This document shows, in pieces, positions 22,128 to 32,879 of a stretch of DNA of 64,000 bases. The notes under the pieces were generated by a model. It searched no databases and had not been told where the DNA came from. It saw only the letters and a list, made by a program, of their open reading frames with translations. The first letter of the stretch is position 1; each line of letters opens with the position of its first letter. This DNA comes from Auriscalpium vulgare. Taxonomy: Eukaryota; Basidiomycota; Agaricomycetes; Russulales; Auriscalpiaceae. The position numbers and the translations under genes were made by a program. The DNA lies in contig JAHBBC010000005.1 of assembly GCA_019915015.1 (NCBI GenBank), positions 186,001 to 250,000 of the forward strand, given 5' to 3'.

Positions 22128-25100
22128 CTAGCCCGCGATGGACGACATCGTCCCGTGATGCACCCGCCTGCCACCGCCATCCGTTGACGGCGGCGGCGGG
22201 TGCACCGGGCGTCCATGTGCGCCTCCCCCGTCGCCCCTGTGCAAGTCGTCGAAGATTTGGTCCCACTCGCCCTGCACGAACCCGCTCGCCGCGCCCCACA
22301 GCGCGCCCGCGCCAAGGCCGTCCTGCGCACCCCCGTCCATGTACATTTCGTGTTGTGGATGCGAGTGCTGTGGCAACGGCTGCGCGGACTCATATGTCAT
22401 TTGCTGTTGAGACTGCGGTAGGCGGTGCGACATGGAGGGCACTTGTGGGGGCGGGGGCGGGGGCATCGTGGGTTGCGACCAGCCCATGCCATGTGACGCG
22501 ACCGGGGATGTTAGTGACGTTTGTGAGGAGTGCGACGTCTGTGAGGAGTGCGACGTCTGTGAGGAGTGCGACGCGATCGTCCCGTTGCTGCCAGACGAGG
22601 CAAATTGTTGATGCGGTGGCGTAGTTCGTGATGAAGAGGTAAATGAGGAGTTTTGTGGATGCATGGCTTGAGACGACATTGTTTGAACTGGCGCCCATTG
22701 CAGCGAGGGCAACGTTTTGTAATACGACGATGCGGATTGCTGCATAGGGCCCGACGGCGGCTGCAGAGCCATCATTGGCGGTTGTTGTTGCATATGCTGA
22801 TGCTGGAGCTGCATGGGGCCCGCCGGTAACGTCAATGGTGCCTTGGGTGGTGTCGGGGTCAGCCCCACAGCCGACGGGGAGCCTGTGTGCCCACTCGACT
22901 GGCCCGGGGAGGACAGCGCACCATTCCGCGGACTCTCCGGCGCGCCTAACGGTACGCTGGGCGAATCGTGGTAGGGGAACTGCAGCGAGCGCACCATAGG
23001 CAGCACCGCGGCCTTCTTGCGTTCGCGCGCCTCAGGCATGTCCGAGATGAAAGACTCAGTATAAAGCGGACCGAGTGCTTTGAGAATCGCAAGCGCCTTG
23101 TCTGCGACGGGCATGCCGCGGCAGTGCTCGAGCGTGTTCACCGCGCGCAGCACGTTCTTGCGGAACATGCGTGCACCGGGCTGATCTGGGTCATTGATGA
23201 GCTGGAAGGAGAAAAACATCGCTGCGGAGAAGCAGTGGAATGGGCCCCAGTTGAGGTGTCCAGGCACGGAGAGTGCGGCGTTGTTGCGAAGCTCCGGATG
23301 TGCCTGTGCAGAGAGCGCGACGAGCTTGTCCGCTGCGTTCACCGCTGCGTCGAGGCTGTATACCATCTTCGGCTGGTCGCGCACAACACTCGCGTACGGT
23401 CGGTGCATCGTGAAGCGGATGTGCAGAAACGCGGCGCGCACGATGATGCTCTGCACGCCGAGTCGCCGGATGGCTGTCTCGGGCGAGGCGAGGCTGCGCA
23501 CAAGGTTGTAGTCGTCGATATCAATCTCGGCAGGCAGCGTGTCCCACCACTCCTGCAGGAGCTGGTCCTTTGCCATGACGCTGTCATATGGCACGGTCCG
23601 CAGGGAGATTGCGTCGTCCATGATGTCGCCAAGGATATACGCAAGGCGGAAGAGCGCGATATTCGCGTCATACAGCCGTCCGGATGGGTCGATGTCCGGA
23701 TCCACGTACGACGGCAGGTGTGTGTCGAAGTGGTGTGACGCGATGGCGAGCGGACGGCCGAACATGAACGCCTGCCACCTGCGGGGCAAACACAATGCGC
23801 GCGGCGCGTGTCAGAAATGGGCGTTGCGATGCCATACGCAGCGTCTGGATGGGGGGAACGCACCTTTCGAGTAGGATCACATGCCACCACGCCCACCGCC
23901 TTCGCTCCGCGACTTCCAGCGACATCTTTCGCTTGCCCGGATCACGATGGAGGCCCATAGCTGTCGCGACCATCATGAGCTCGCCCTTGACGCTCCATAT
24001 CTCCTCACTGTCTATCTTGGAGAGTGTAAGATAGTGGCAACGCACGAGCAGCAGCTCCACAAGCTCGAGCGAATAGGTCCTGCTCTCCGCTTGCCGCCTC
24101 TGCAGAGCCACGCGCATGATATTGTAGAAGCGAGTGCCAAGCTCCTCGATGTCCGGCTGTAGGCCCCGCAGCAGCTCGTGGTCGGCGGGTAGGTAGTGCA
24201 GTGCAATCGCCATGACCATGCACACCGTTGCGAGCACAATGCGGTCTGCACCCGCGCCAGACTTGTATCGCGCCCATGCAGCTGTGAAAGAGCGCTGGTT
24301 GACGTGCCGGTAGACCCACGTGCAATACTCGAAATAAAACTCGACAAGCCCATCAACGATGGACGCGTGTGGAAGATCGTGGAGAAGGTCGTTGTCATCC
24401 TCGTAGCCGGGACGCGTGTCCCATGGCGGCTCGTTCACGACGGTCTCGCTGTCAGGTGTGCCCTCAGGCTCTTGCTGAATAACGCAGGCGATACATAACG
24501 GACGGGTACGGTGCGCGAGGCGCAGCCAGTCAAAGTTAGCATGGGCACAGGTCAGCCAGCGATGACGTGCGAGAGCAAAGCAACAGACGCACAGCACTCG
24601 ATAAATGGGACACGGCGCTTGTAGGCCCCGCGTAAAAACCACCGTGGTCGGAGCGGCCATGCGCGCCCGGGCCCGGCGCGTCCTCGTCGAGCATGTCGTT
24701 ATCCACGAGCTCTTGCTTCGCGAGCAGCGCGGTGACGGAGGCGCCGGCGGTGCTGATGGGGTGGCTGTAGGACGACGCGCGCGGTAGTGCGGCTGACGAC
24801 GGGCCGGCGCCGCGCTGTATGTAGACGACATGGGACTCGAGGAGGGAAAGAGCCTGGCGAATTTTAGAGAATTCAAAGGCGGCGTCAACGGATCGGGGTG
24901 ACCTGGGCAGGGTGAGCGAGTCGTATGCGCGTGCGAAGGGGGGCGTACATGGACTCGTCGTTTCTGAGGTGACCTGAGGGACCATCTTGTCCGAGATAGC
25001 AGGATGCCGCCGTGCCTAGATGTGGAAGACGGAGGGTAAGAATCGAGATCGGAAGGTGCTTCGAAAAGCGCGGCGGATGACAACGTGGTGTCGGGCGGAC

Positions 25101-25502
25101 GCTGAGCAAGGGCAGATGCCGCCACAGAGTGCAGGGGCAGAGCAACCCGCCATTGAGATAATTTTGGCAAAGGCGTACAGACCTCGCAAGACACACGAGG
25201 AACATGGTCGGTTCCTGTATACGCGACGCGACGAAGACATGAGGACATTGCGGGCAGAGCGATGCAAGCCTCACGGACCTGTCACACTTGAGCTTGCTCT
25301 GGCGACATGGCTCGCAGTTTATTGCCTTGCGGGCGCGTTTGGCGGGCACCTTCTGCTCATGGCTTGCGAAAGCGGGGTCGGCTGAGCCTGGCGAGCGGGG
25401 GCGTACTGCCGAGGACGATGAGGGTTCTGGGTTGCGCGGGTGCTTGATGCTGGTGCGGTTGTGATGGGAGGAGACGGAGACGGCCTGGCTGTTGTCGGCC
25501 AT
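22128..25502 (-). CDS. Zn2Cys6 transcription factor with fungal-specific regulatory domain
   Basis: Six exons, 25502-25279, 25214-25183, 25015-24949, 24902-24593, 24474-23864 and 23778-22128, are in phase and give 964 aa. The zinc cluster reads INCEPCRQSKLKCDR then NRPCSSCVLRG then TAASC, i.e. C-x2-C-x6-C-x5-C-x2-C-x8-C. It is built from three exons, the middle one only 32 nt. A leucine-containing linker (RQALSLLESHV) follows. The middle homology region (PF04082 type) contains YFEYCTWVYRHVNQRSF, WSVKGELMMVATAMGLHRDP and WQAFMFGRPLAIASHHFDT. The C-terminus is Ser/Gln/Pro-rich and probably an activation region. The target genes cannot be told from sequence. No metabolic cluster adjoins it, so a pathway-specific role is not indicated. 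Confidence 0.9.
22522..22574 (-). repeat. 18-bp tandem repeat coding SQTSHS in the Zn2Cys6 regulator
   Basis: The + strand shows about three near-identical copies of TGTGAGGAGTGCGACGTC. On the minus strand they encode repeated Ser-Gln-Thr-Ser-His-Ser in the low-complexity C-terminus. The length is a multiple of three, so copy-number change would keep the frame. Confidence 0.85.
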
Positions 25503-27115
25503 GGATGGGGGCAGCAGAGGGAGGGTCAGCGGGCGACCTCCGCCTACTCTTTTCTGTCCAAGGCGCCTCCGCTTAGTCAGCGCCCTCCCTTGTCTGTTCC
25601 CAATGCTCGCCTCAGCTTCAACGCCTGCTCGTCGGCCGGCCTTCTCGCTCTATGAAACCTCTGCAATCCGGTCGTTCGCCGGGGCAGCGTCCAGCATGCA
25701 TCGCCCAACTGGTCTGCAACCTTGGCCCGAGTGTGGCTCTCCGGCCCGCTGCCACGTCTCTATATACCAGGTCGACATCCTTTCAGACCGCGAGCAGACA
25801 GCTTCCAGGCATCTCCCCATTCCGTTGCGCGAAGTCTCCGACGTGCACGTAATACTGTTCTGCACACACCTATCGTACGTCGCCGAAGGTTCTCCTCACG
25901 CAACTTCACGTCTTCGGCGCCCTTCCATCAGCCTCGGGTCGGGCTCCTGCGCCCTCCCTCCTCGCTGCGTACTCAACTGCTGGAGCTCCTGCTACTCATA
26001 TGCTGATATCCACACGGCCTCCGTCCAACGCTGCGCTATAACAAGCTCGCCCATATGCACGCTACCCCGTTGGGATTGGCATGCCGGCACCCGCGGCGTC
26101 TATCGCGCCCCTCAATCATGCCACGTTCGCCGCGCACACACGATCAGGTTCATTTCGCGCCGACGGGCACTTCGAAAGATTTTGCTCCGTCAGCGCGTGA
26201 CAATCCCCTCAAAGCATCCTATTTGGCAAGGGTTTGCCCTTGGTACCAGGGTACCAGGAATGCATTGATCCGGCAGGGTGAGCATTCTCCAACCGGTCCT
26301 CTCGCGGAGGCTCTTACGTCGGTCAAGACACCTTTTTCAGGAATCGACACTCTCCCAGACCTGTATGCAGCGGGACCTCCGTTGCGAGGGACAAGTCCAA
26401 CAGTCAATCCGTCTGCTTCCACACAGCCCAGACGCATGACGTGCCCTCAGTGTCGTTAATTGAATGTCGAGGTACGCTCGCTGTGACCCTCAGTAAAAAC
26501 GAGAGTCGGCTTGTAGTCTTGTGTAGTCACGTTGTAGTCACGTAATAGTCCTGTCTGGGCCAGAAGGACTGTCACTGGACTATTTATGCGTGTCCACGGA
26601 CTAGAAGGCATGTTGATCGTCGTGTGGAGGGTCGTTTCAGTCAGGTCATAGTCCATTTGCAGTCGTGTATGAGCGCTATCTTCGTGATGTCGGAAGTCGT
26701 GCGGCTCGTGCCGCAGTCATTTTAGTCCTCCTGTCGTCCTGCTATAGTCCTGCTGCAGTCGTGCCGCGGTCATTTAGAAGTCGTGCCGCGGTCATTTCGA
26801 AGTCATGCCGTAGTCTTCTCGCAGTCATGTCGGCAGTCCTGCCGTAGTCATATCGTAGTCATGCTGCAGTCATGTTGTAGTCACATATTTAGTCGCATTA
26901 CAGTCGCATCACAGTCATGTACAGGGTCGCATCACTGTCACGTACAGGTCGCATCACAGTCATATAGATTTCCAAGAACCGCCCGCCTCCGCCCGCCCAC
27001 CGCCTATCGCCTTCGACCCTGCAGCTGATGCGCGCTCGCGTTGACGCGTTGACGACGTGTCCCGGCGATGTCAACCGCGCGACTTCCTACCCTTGCGCTG
27101 GTAACCGTGTCAACT
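25503..27115. other. Gene-poor region upstream of the Zn2Cys6 regulator
   Basis: 1.6 kb without a gene I can support. The left part is the regulator's promoter. A 258-codon open frame on + (25492-26268) shows no family motif or coding codon bias and is probably chance in GC-rich DNA. The right part holds the GTAGTC-type repeat listed separately. Confidence 0.5.
26487..26965. repeat. Degenerate GTAGTC/CAGTCGT short repeat field
   Basis: About 480 bp contain several dozen irregularly spaced copies of (G/C)(T/C)AGTC, mostly GTAGTC, CAGTC or AAGTC followed by A/G-T-G/C, for example TCGTAGTCATGCTGCAGTCA. Spacing varies between about 10 and 20 bp, so this is not a clean tandem array. It may be a decayed minisatellite or a cluster of binding sites. 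Confidence 0.6.
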
Positions 27116-29248
27116 CTAGCCCGTTGGAGGTGGGACTGGATTGCGCACCTCTTTTATGATGGCCCGGACGTCGTCTTCAGTCGGCCGGTCGTCCTCTGGG
27201 CACTCAAACAGCGCAGAGACGAAGTCTAGAGGAGAAGATGAGCCTAACTACGTGAAAGTTGCTGATGTGCTTACCGCTCTTGGTCTTCGGCTTCGTCTTC
27301 GGCTTGATGTTTTGCTTCTCCAGCCAGGCCTTGATTTCATCCTTCGTGAGTAGGCTCCAAGATGCACGCAGCTATGGAAGTATTCAATTAGTCATCGCTG
27401 AATATGTATATTACCGACGTACCTCGTCTTCCGTGAGTTCCGTCTGGGGAGAGCTTCCATCTGCTGAGGAATCCGTCTGCTTGGTTATCAATATCATGTG
27501 TTTATCTTGATAAAGACAAGAACGTACCGGATGAGCCTTGATCCAGCACTCGGAGATAGCGTTGACGAGCTTTCCCAGGTAGACATCGCTGATGTACGCC
27601 GATGCTTCCCGGTCCCTCACGAAACACATGTGCCTGGCAACTTTGCAGGTCCGCAAAGCCGCTGCGATCAGACGGCAAGCGGTAGCGACGGTACCGACCT
27701 GGGCCCAAGACGTGATTCCGGAGTACTTAAAGCCGGCGTTGAACTGCTTGTGACCCCACTGTTCATCGTCGTTGTCCGAGTCCAGGTCGCCGTCGTTGGG
27801 ATCCGCAGACTCGAGCGCATTCAGGAGCGAAATCACGCCATCGTCAGGGGCGCCATCGTCGTCCGAGACCCCGGCGGCTTTCATCGCCTCCAGGAGGGGA
27901 CGAGCTGACTTAATGTCCGGGAACTCATCTCGGAAGACCTCTAGATAGCAATGAGTTGCAGCGTCGTTGTGTGACGAGCGGGAACAGGCTGGAACTTACC
28001 AAGAAGGTGACTGACTGTATGTTTTTCAATCAGCGGCCGCATAATATCCATTTGTGAACACGTACCTGACGGGTTTACTGCAATGAAGTCGACATCCACG
28101 GGCTCTTTGACCGCTTCAGGCTGCGGGGTGGCTTCGGGCATGGCTTCGGGCAGCGAGGCGGCTTCGGACAGCGGGGTGCCTAGGAACGAGGCTGCTTTCA
28201 GCGCGGGCCCTACGCGAGTTGGCACCGGCGCCGGCGCCGTCTCTTGAACATGATACGTCATTTAGCGCGGCTTAAACGGACGAGATATGTACGCACCGAA
28301 TCGCAGGGGGGAAACCGGTGCCGCCTTCGATCTCTTCTCGATCTCTGGGCGAATCGGGGTCGAGTTGAGGTCCTTCTTTCGCTTCTTCGTGCTGTCGGAA
28401 GCCGGCTCGATGATCGGCGGAGAGATGATCGGCGGAGAGATGATCGGCGGAGAGATGATCGGTGCGTCGTCGTCATCGACCTCGGCCGCAAGCTCCTGGT
28501 CTTCTTTCTTCGTCGCCTTCAGGGTATTTCTCAGCATTTGCTCGGCCTTCCAGTTGTTACCGCACAAGGTGAGGAGAGGTTGCATTTGCTCGAGCTTTTG
28601 AATAGCGGACTTGTATGCCTGCGGGTGGTACGAACGGAAGTAGCCGAGCGAGTGTGTCTTCGTTTTCTCCTTCGCCGGTAGAACGGCCAGGAGGTCCGCT
28701 TTCACGATCCTAGCTGAGTTACGGATTGTTCGGAACTTTTGAGGGTCGATCATCGTGCCGTCCATATTGCGGACACATGAACGCATCGGGGGCCTGTGAG
28801 GGTTAGAATCCGTACAGCCGGAGTCATCGTCCTGGCGGCAGTCCTCCTTGTTCCACAGAATAGAAAAAGGATATTTATGGGGTCGTAACGCAGGCATCTC
28901 GGGCGCGGTCGCCGGCGTTAGCTCCTTAGAAAACGGCGTCGAGGCTCGGCTGCTGGATGCCCGGCTGCTGGCATCTGAGATTAGTCGATTAGCGAATAAC
29001 CCCGGATGCTACTAGCCGTGAAAATTACCGCTACTCCGGATCTCGTTGGTCAAGCGAGATACTTCTTGGTTGAGGCGTACAAGTTCTCTGGATTGAGAAA
29101 GTTGAGACCGATATAGGTCGAGGAAATGAGGGTTCTTCATGAGTTCTTCGAGGCCAAGAGATTCAACGGAAAGAGTCGGGCTTTTGGAAAAATTGGGTGC
29201 ATCATGCGGCGACAGTGAGTAGGGCGTCTGCCAGTAGTTTTGGGACAT
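27116..29248 (-). CDS. Unrecognised protein with SAP-like C-terminus
   Basis: I do not recognise the family. Eight exons, 29248-29029, 28974-28297, 28242-28066, 28014-28000 (15 nt), 27940-27528, 27479-27423, 27371-27275 and 27225-27116, are all in phase and give 588 aa. The consistent splicing is good evidence that the gene is real. The N-terminus begins MSQNYWQTPYSLSPHD and has a short helical stretch (SRELVRLNQEVSRLTNEIR). A conserved-looking block follows (HSLGYFRSYHPQAYKSAIQK, LCGNNWKAEQMLRNTL). Then come a PPIIS tandem repeat, a basic KKRKKD patch and an acidic region. Near the end, LTKDEIKAWLEKQNIKPK with KSDFVSALF resembles a SAP-type DNA-binding helix-turn-helix. It is divergent from the small basic-protein gene 151 bp away. 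A nuclear or chromatin role is inference. Confidence 0.7.
28410..28463 (-). repeat. 15-bp tandem repeat coding PPIIS
   Basis: Three and a half copies of ATGATCGGCGGAGAG on the + strand encode PPIIS-PPIIS-PPII on the minus strand, inside the unrecognised SAP-like gene. The copies are almost identical, so the array is probably recent and length-variable. Confidence 0.9.
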
Positions 29249-29399
29249 CGTTGGAGCGACGACGCAAAGAGCGGAGGAGGAGACGGCGAACTTCATTGAC
29301 GGGTCGCTGACCAATACAATTCCCATGCGCTTCCTGCAAGTCCGCTCAAGTCCAACTCCTGCTCAGAAGTACTACATACTACGTCCTCGCGTCCTCGCT
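29249..29399. promoter_or_regulatory. Short bidirectional promoter of an orphan gene pair
   Basis: Only 151 bp separate the two divergent start codons (29248 on - and 29400 on +). The core promoters of both genes must lie inside this spacer or overlap the 5' ends, so shared control is likely. No clear TATA box is visible. Confidence 0.45.
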
Positions 29400-30122
29400 A
29401 TGAGCGATCAAGGAGATCCCGAGCAGGTTGATGTCAGGTAATGTCTCATTTTGCTATTCATTGGCGCGTTGATTAAATGTTTTGCTGTATCATTAGCCCG
29501 CGGCCGGCGTCTCCTCAATCCGAGCCGATGTAAGCAAATCTTCGCCTCGTCATATTGGATCAATTATCCACATGTTGGCAGAAGACCTGCGCCTCGCCAA
29601 CTGCGAAACCTAGAGCGTGAGGGGGCTCGATTTTTTTTGCCATCGCACAACGGTTCCTTGCTTCAGACCAGTCGGTATCCAACTGGTTGGGGTGAACTTA
29701 CCGCGGCCCAGCGCGCGAGGTAAGCTCGTTCCTGACTCACAACACTCTATCATACTTAAGCTTACACCTTTAGGTATGCTGCCCGATTACGCCCTGCTGC
29801 CCAATCACGCCGGGACGCGGCGGCAATCACACAACCAGGCGAAAAGTCCCTGACTACGCTGCCTCCCGCTCCCGTCTTGTTGGAGAATAGTCAAGGCAGT
29901 AGTGGCGGGTTGAATGTAGTCGGGGAGCGGTCGAAGAAGCGTCGTCGCGAGCCTGACTCTGAAACGGTACAGGAACCTTCAATCGGGGAGCAATCGAATA
30001 AGCGTCGTCGCGAGCCTGAATCCGAAACAGCGCAGCAACCTCCAACACATCGTCGTAAAGTGCAATCAAAGATTGCACAGGACTCATCTGAGGGGAGTAA
30101 AAAGGTCAAAACAAGGCGCTGA
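29400..30122 (+). CDS. Small basic, probably nuclear protein with internal KRRREP repeat
   Basis: Not recognised. Four exons, 29400-29437, 29497-29529, 29582-29719 and 29774-30122, are in phase and give 185 aa. The middle (RYPTGWGELTAAQRARYAAR) looks like a short ordered segment. The C-terminal half is basic and repetitive: KKRRREPDSETVQEP is followed by NKRRREPESETAQQP, a roughly 60-bp DNA duplication. The end (SKKVKTRR) is also basic. Clustered Lys/Arg suggests nuclear localisation or nucleic-acid binding; that is inference. It is head to head with the SAP-like orphan gene. 30123-30476 is convergent 3' flank with no gene seen. Confidence 0.65.
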
Positions 30123-30476
30123 ATGTAGGGCTATAGGCGTGTGATGAGTTTCCGGTGCAGCGTAGTCATTTCTTGGGCTTTGAGACAGTAATATATGTCC
30201 CATTTCACGTATACAGGCGCCGCAAGCGCGCGCGCTGGCTTGCCATAATCGTTATGCAACGGTGAGGTAGGTGGGAAAGAGGGTCAGTTATCGAGCGTGC
30301 AGAAGCAACGTGCCTGGCAGCCGCGGCGTGTGCAAGAGAGCACAGCATACGGACGCCGCTCAGCTGAGCCTCACTCACACGAGGCAAGGGTATTGTTGTC
30401 ATGCTTCATATTTCCAGACGACATACATAACGGTAAGGATCGACGAGTGTGGGCGAGGGCGGCAAAACAACGAAAG

Positions 30477-32339
30477 CTAGATCACATGAAGGTAAAACCT
30501 CTGCCTAATATCGGCACTTCTCCAAGAGGATGCACGAGAGCCCCGGTCGCTGCCGGACTCTGACGGACTTCGCGTGCGGCTGCGGGCAGGACTCGGCGTC
30601 TCTATTCGACTGGAGGCGGTGCTCGCGCTCGTGTCTGACGGTAGGGGCGTGGGGTTCTGCGGTATGCCTGCACGGATCGTACCGCCTCGGGTCTCCCAGC
30701 CATCGCCATCCTCCTCGTCATCCGCAAGGTCGGCAAAAACGTCCGGCTCGTCGTCTTCGGGAGCCAAGGCTGATATCCAGCACATGCGAGAGGGATCGAA
30801 GATCATGCTTCCGACTGGATACGATGCGCCCGGCACGCGGTTCCCGTACCCCACCGGCTGCACGTGAAAGCGGGTCTCCTTGTTGCGATCGGTGGGCAAG
30901 TCGTCGAAACCATCAAGCTCGGTGCCATCGCCATACGTACGTATGCGCTTTGGCCGCCGCAGCAGTTTGGGGCCGCCTGAGCCGCTGGGGCTTGTTCCGG
31001 TCGCCGATTTTGAACGCAGCGAGAGCGAAGAGGGAGGGCGAGGGGGTAGGGGTGATGTAGCGCGCGGGGTAGCGGACGATGAGCCAGGGAACACCGATGA
31101 TATTGGTAGGCGGGCTTTGAGGCACGAGGACGACGTCGGCATTGTCAGACGGGGTGGATGGTCGGGTCGGTGGCACAATATAATCGAGGCCGCGGATCCT
31201 ACTTGTGGAGCTGTGCGATTTTGCCTTCGAGGCCGCGGTCGGAGCATCGTAACGGGCGAATTGACTCGAGGGTCCGGCTCTTGGAACATCTGCCACTTGT
31301 GCCTGGTTAGTCTCCATGAGCGACGACAACGAGGCCTTGCGCGTTAGCTTGCGCTGCGATGCAGGGGGCGGTGAGGCGGGCTTGAGGCCAGAGTGCGACT
31401 TCTGGCCGCGGAGACTGCCGGTTTTTGCCGCACGGAACGAGTTGTTGGCTAAAGGGGAGCAGAGAGAAGCGCCTGCTGATAAGACTGCGTGCGCTGCACA
31501 CGTGGAGGAGGGGAGGTGACATCTTGATCCTCTGCAGCTGGCGGGCAGAGGAAGGCGGAGGTTGATGGGCGATTTGGCGCGCTCAGGACGGATTCGCATG
31601 GAGGGTTCAACGGACAAGGGACGGGAGGGGGCGCTGTTACTACACAATCCCAGACCATGGGATCGACGCAGCGGCTGCTGGGTGTTCAGGAGAAGGTGAC
31701 CAGGGCTGAAGTCGTCGTCGTCGTCGATAACGAGGCCGTCCTCGATGTCAGGTAGGGCGAATTTGACCGCCTCGTCGACAACGGGCATCTTCTTCTTCAT
31801 TTCAAGCACCTTGGCTAGATGTTTGGCACCAGAGCCAGACTCGAACAGGCCGGAAGGGATGATGAGGCCCTCCAGGCCGTCCTTGCTCTCGTCGTCATCC
31901 TCCGTCTCCGTCTCCGGTTGAGATGCGGACGTCGAATGGGAAGATGCGGAGCCATGGTCGAATCCTAGAATCGAGTATGCGTCGGAGGACGACTGCGACG
32001 AGGAAGAAGTCTGATCTGAACCCCACTCAAACGAGTCCTTGGATGACTGGTGGGAGAGCGGTCGGAGCGACAGCTGAGTGAGAGCCGAGTGGAGGGCAAA
32101 CGCACACTCGAAGTCCTCGTTGATGGCGGGAGCGAGTGGCTTCGCCTCAGGTTTCGGACGGGGTGTTGCAAGCTTGATGGTGGAGATGCCCTCGTCCTCG
32201 TCCTCGTCATCATCTTCATCAAGTGTCGATGGGGGGGCCGGATGGTAACATCCCATGCCTTCGCCCCAGCCGTGTTCCCAATCTCCATCTCCCAGTCCCC
32301 GTCCTCCTCCTGCGATGACGGTGCGGAGCGGTTCAGCAT
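30477..32339 (-). CDS. BYR4: BYR4/BFA1-like two-component GAP subunit (apparent frame break)
   Basis: The C-terminal exon (31210-30477) carries the family signature KLLRRPKRIRTYGDGTELD then FDDLPTDRNKETRFHVQP and later FDPSRMCWISALAPEDDEPD, ending at TAG 30477. A 55-nt intron (31265-31211) joins it to the upstream open frame with the acidic and Ser-rich segments (FECAFALHSALTQLSLRPLS) and SLSSLMETN. Byr4/Bfa1 works with Cdc16/Bub2 as a GAP for the Spg1/Tem1 GTPase in septation or mitotic exit. The N-terminal part is problematic: EEDGDWEMEIGNTAGAKAWD resembles the family but lies in a different frame from the rest, the switch falling at a C7 run (32231-32237). The ATG at 32339 is tentative and an upstream exon may exist. 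32340-32908 holds no other gene I can support. Confidence 0.7.
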
Positions 32340-32879
32340 TGAGCTCGAAGTCGGCGAAGAAGCAGTCCTTGGGCGGAAGAGAGATGGACGGCGTGGGGAG
32401 TGCGCGGTAACAAAGGAGACGGGCAATTGCGAGCCAGCGCTGCAGTGGTTGATTGGAGCGAGGATAAAACAGCGTGCAGTTGCCGCGTGCGCGCGCACAC
32501 GGTGGAGGCTTCCTTCTCCTTGTCGCAGCCGCTGCTATGAAAGCGGGGTAAGGTCTGTTTGTAATCACAGAATGCGCACTACATGCCTTCAGAACCGAAA
32601 TGTGATGGGCGTGATATGGAGCGCGAAGGAGTCTGTGAAGGACATTCGCGTAGCGATCGTGGACTAGGTGTACGCATGAGCGCGTACGCGAGGAGCGGCC
32701 GGAACGGTGTTCTTGAGAGTGGAAATGGTGTGGATCATCCGCGGCAGGCTGCAGAGATGGGTGAATAAAAAGGAGGAGACGACACCCAGCGCTTGATAGT
32801 CGTAACTTCATGACGCCAAGTCCCGCCCCCACGTGACCACATAACAAGGCCTAGCTTGGAGAGTTGCCCTCATTCAACA

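Noticed and set aside
25492..26268. 258-codon open frame on +
   Set aside because: No recognisable motif and no G/C-ending codon bias; it overlaps the promoter and start of the Zn2Cys6 gene.
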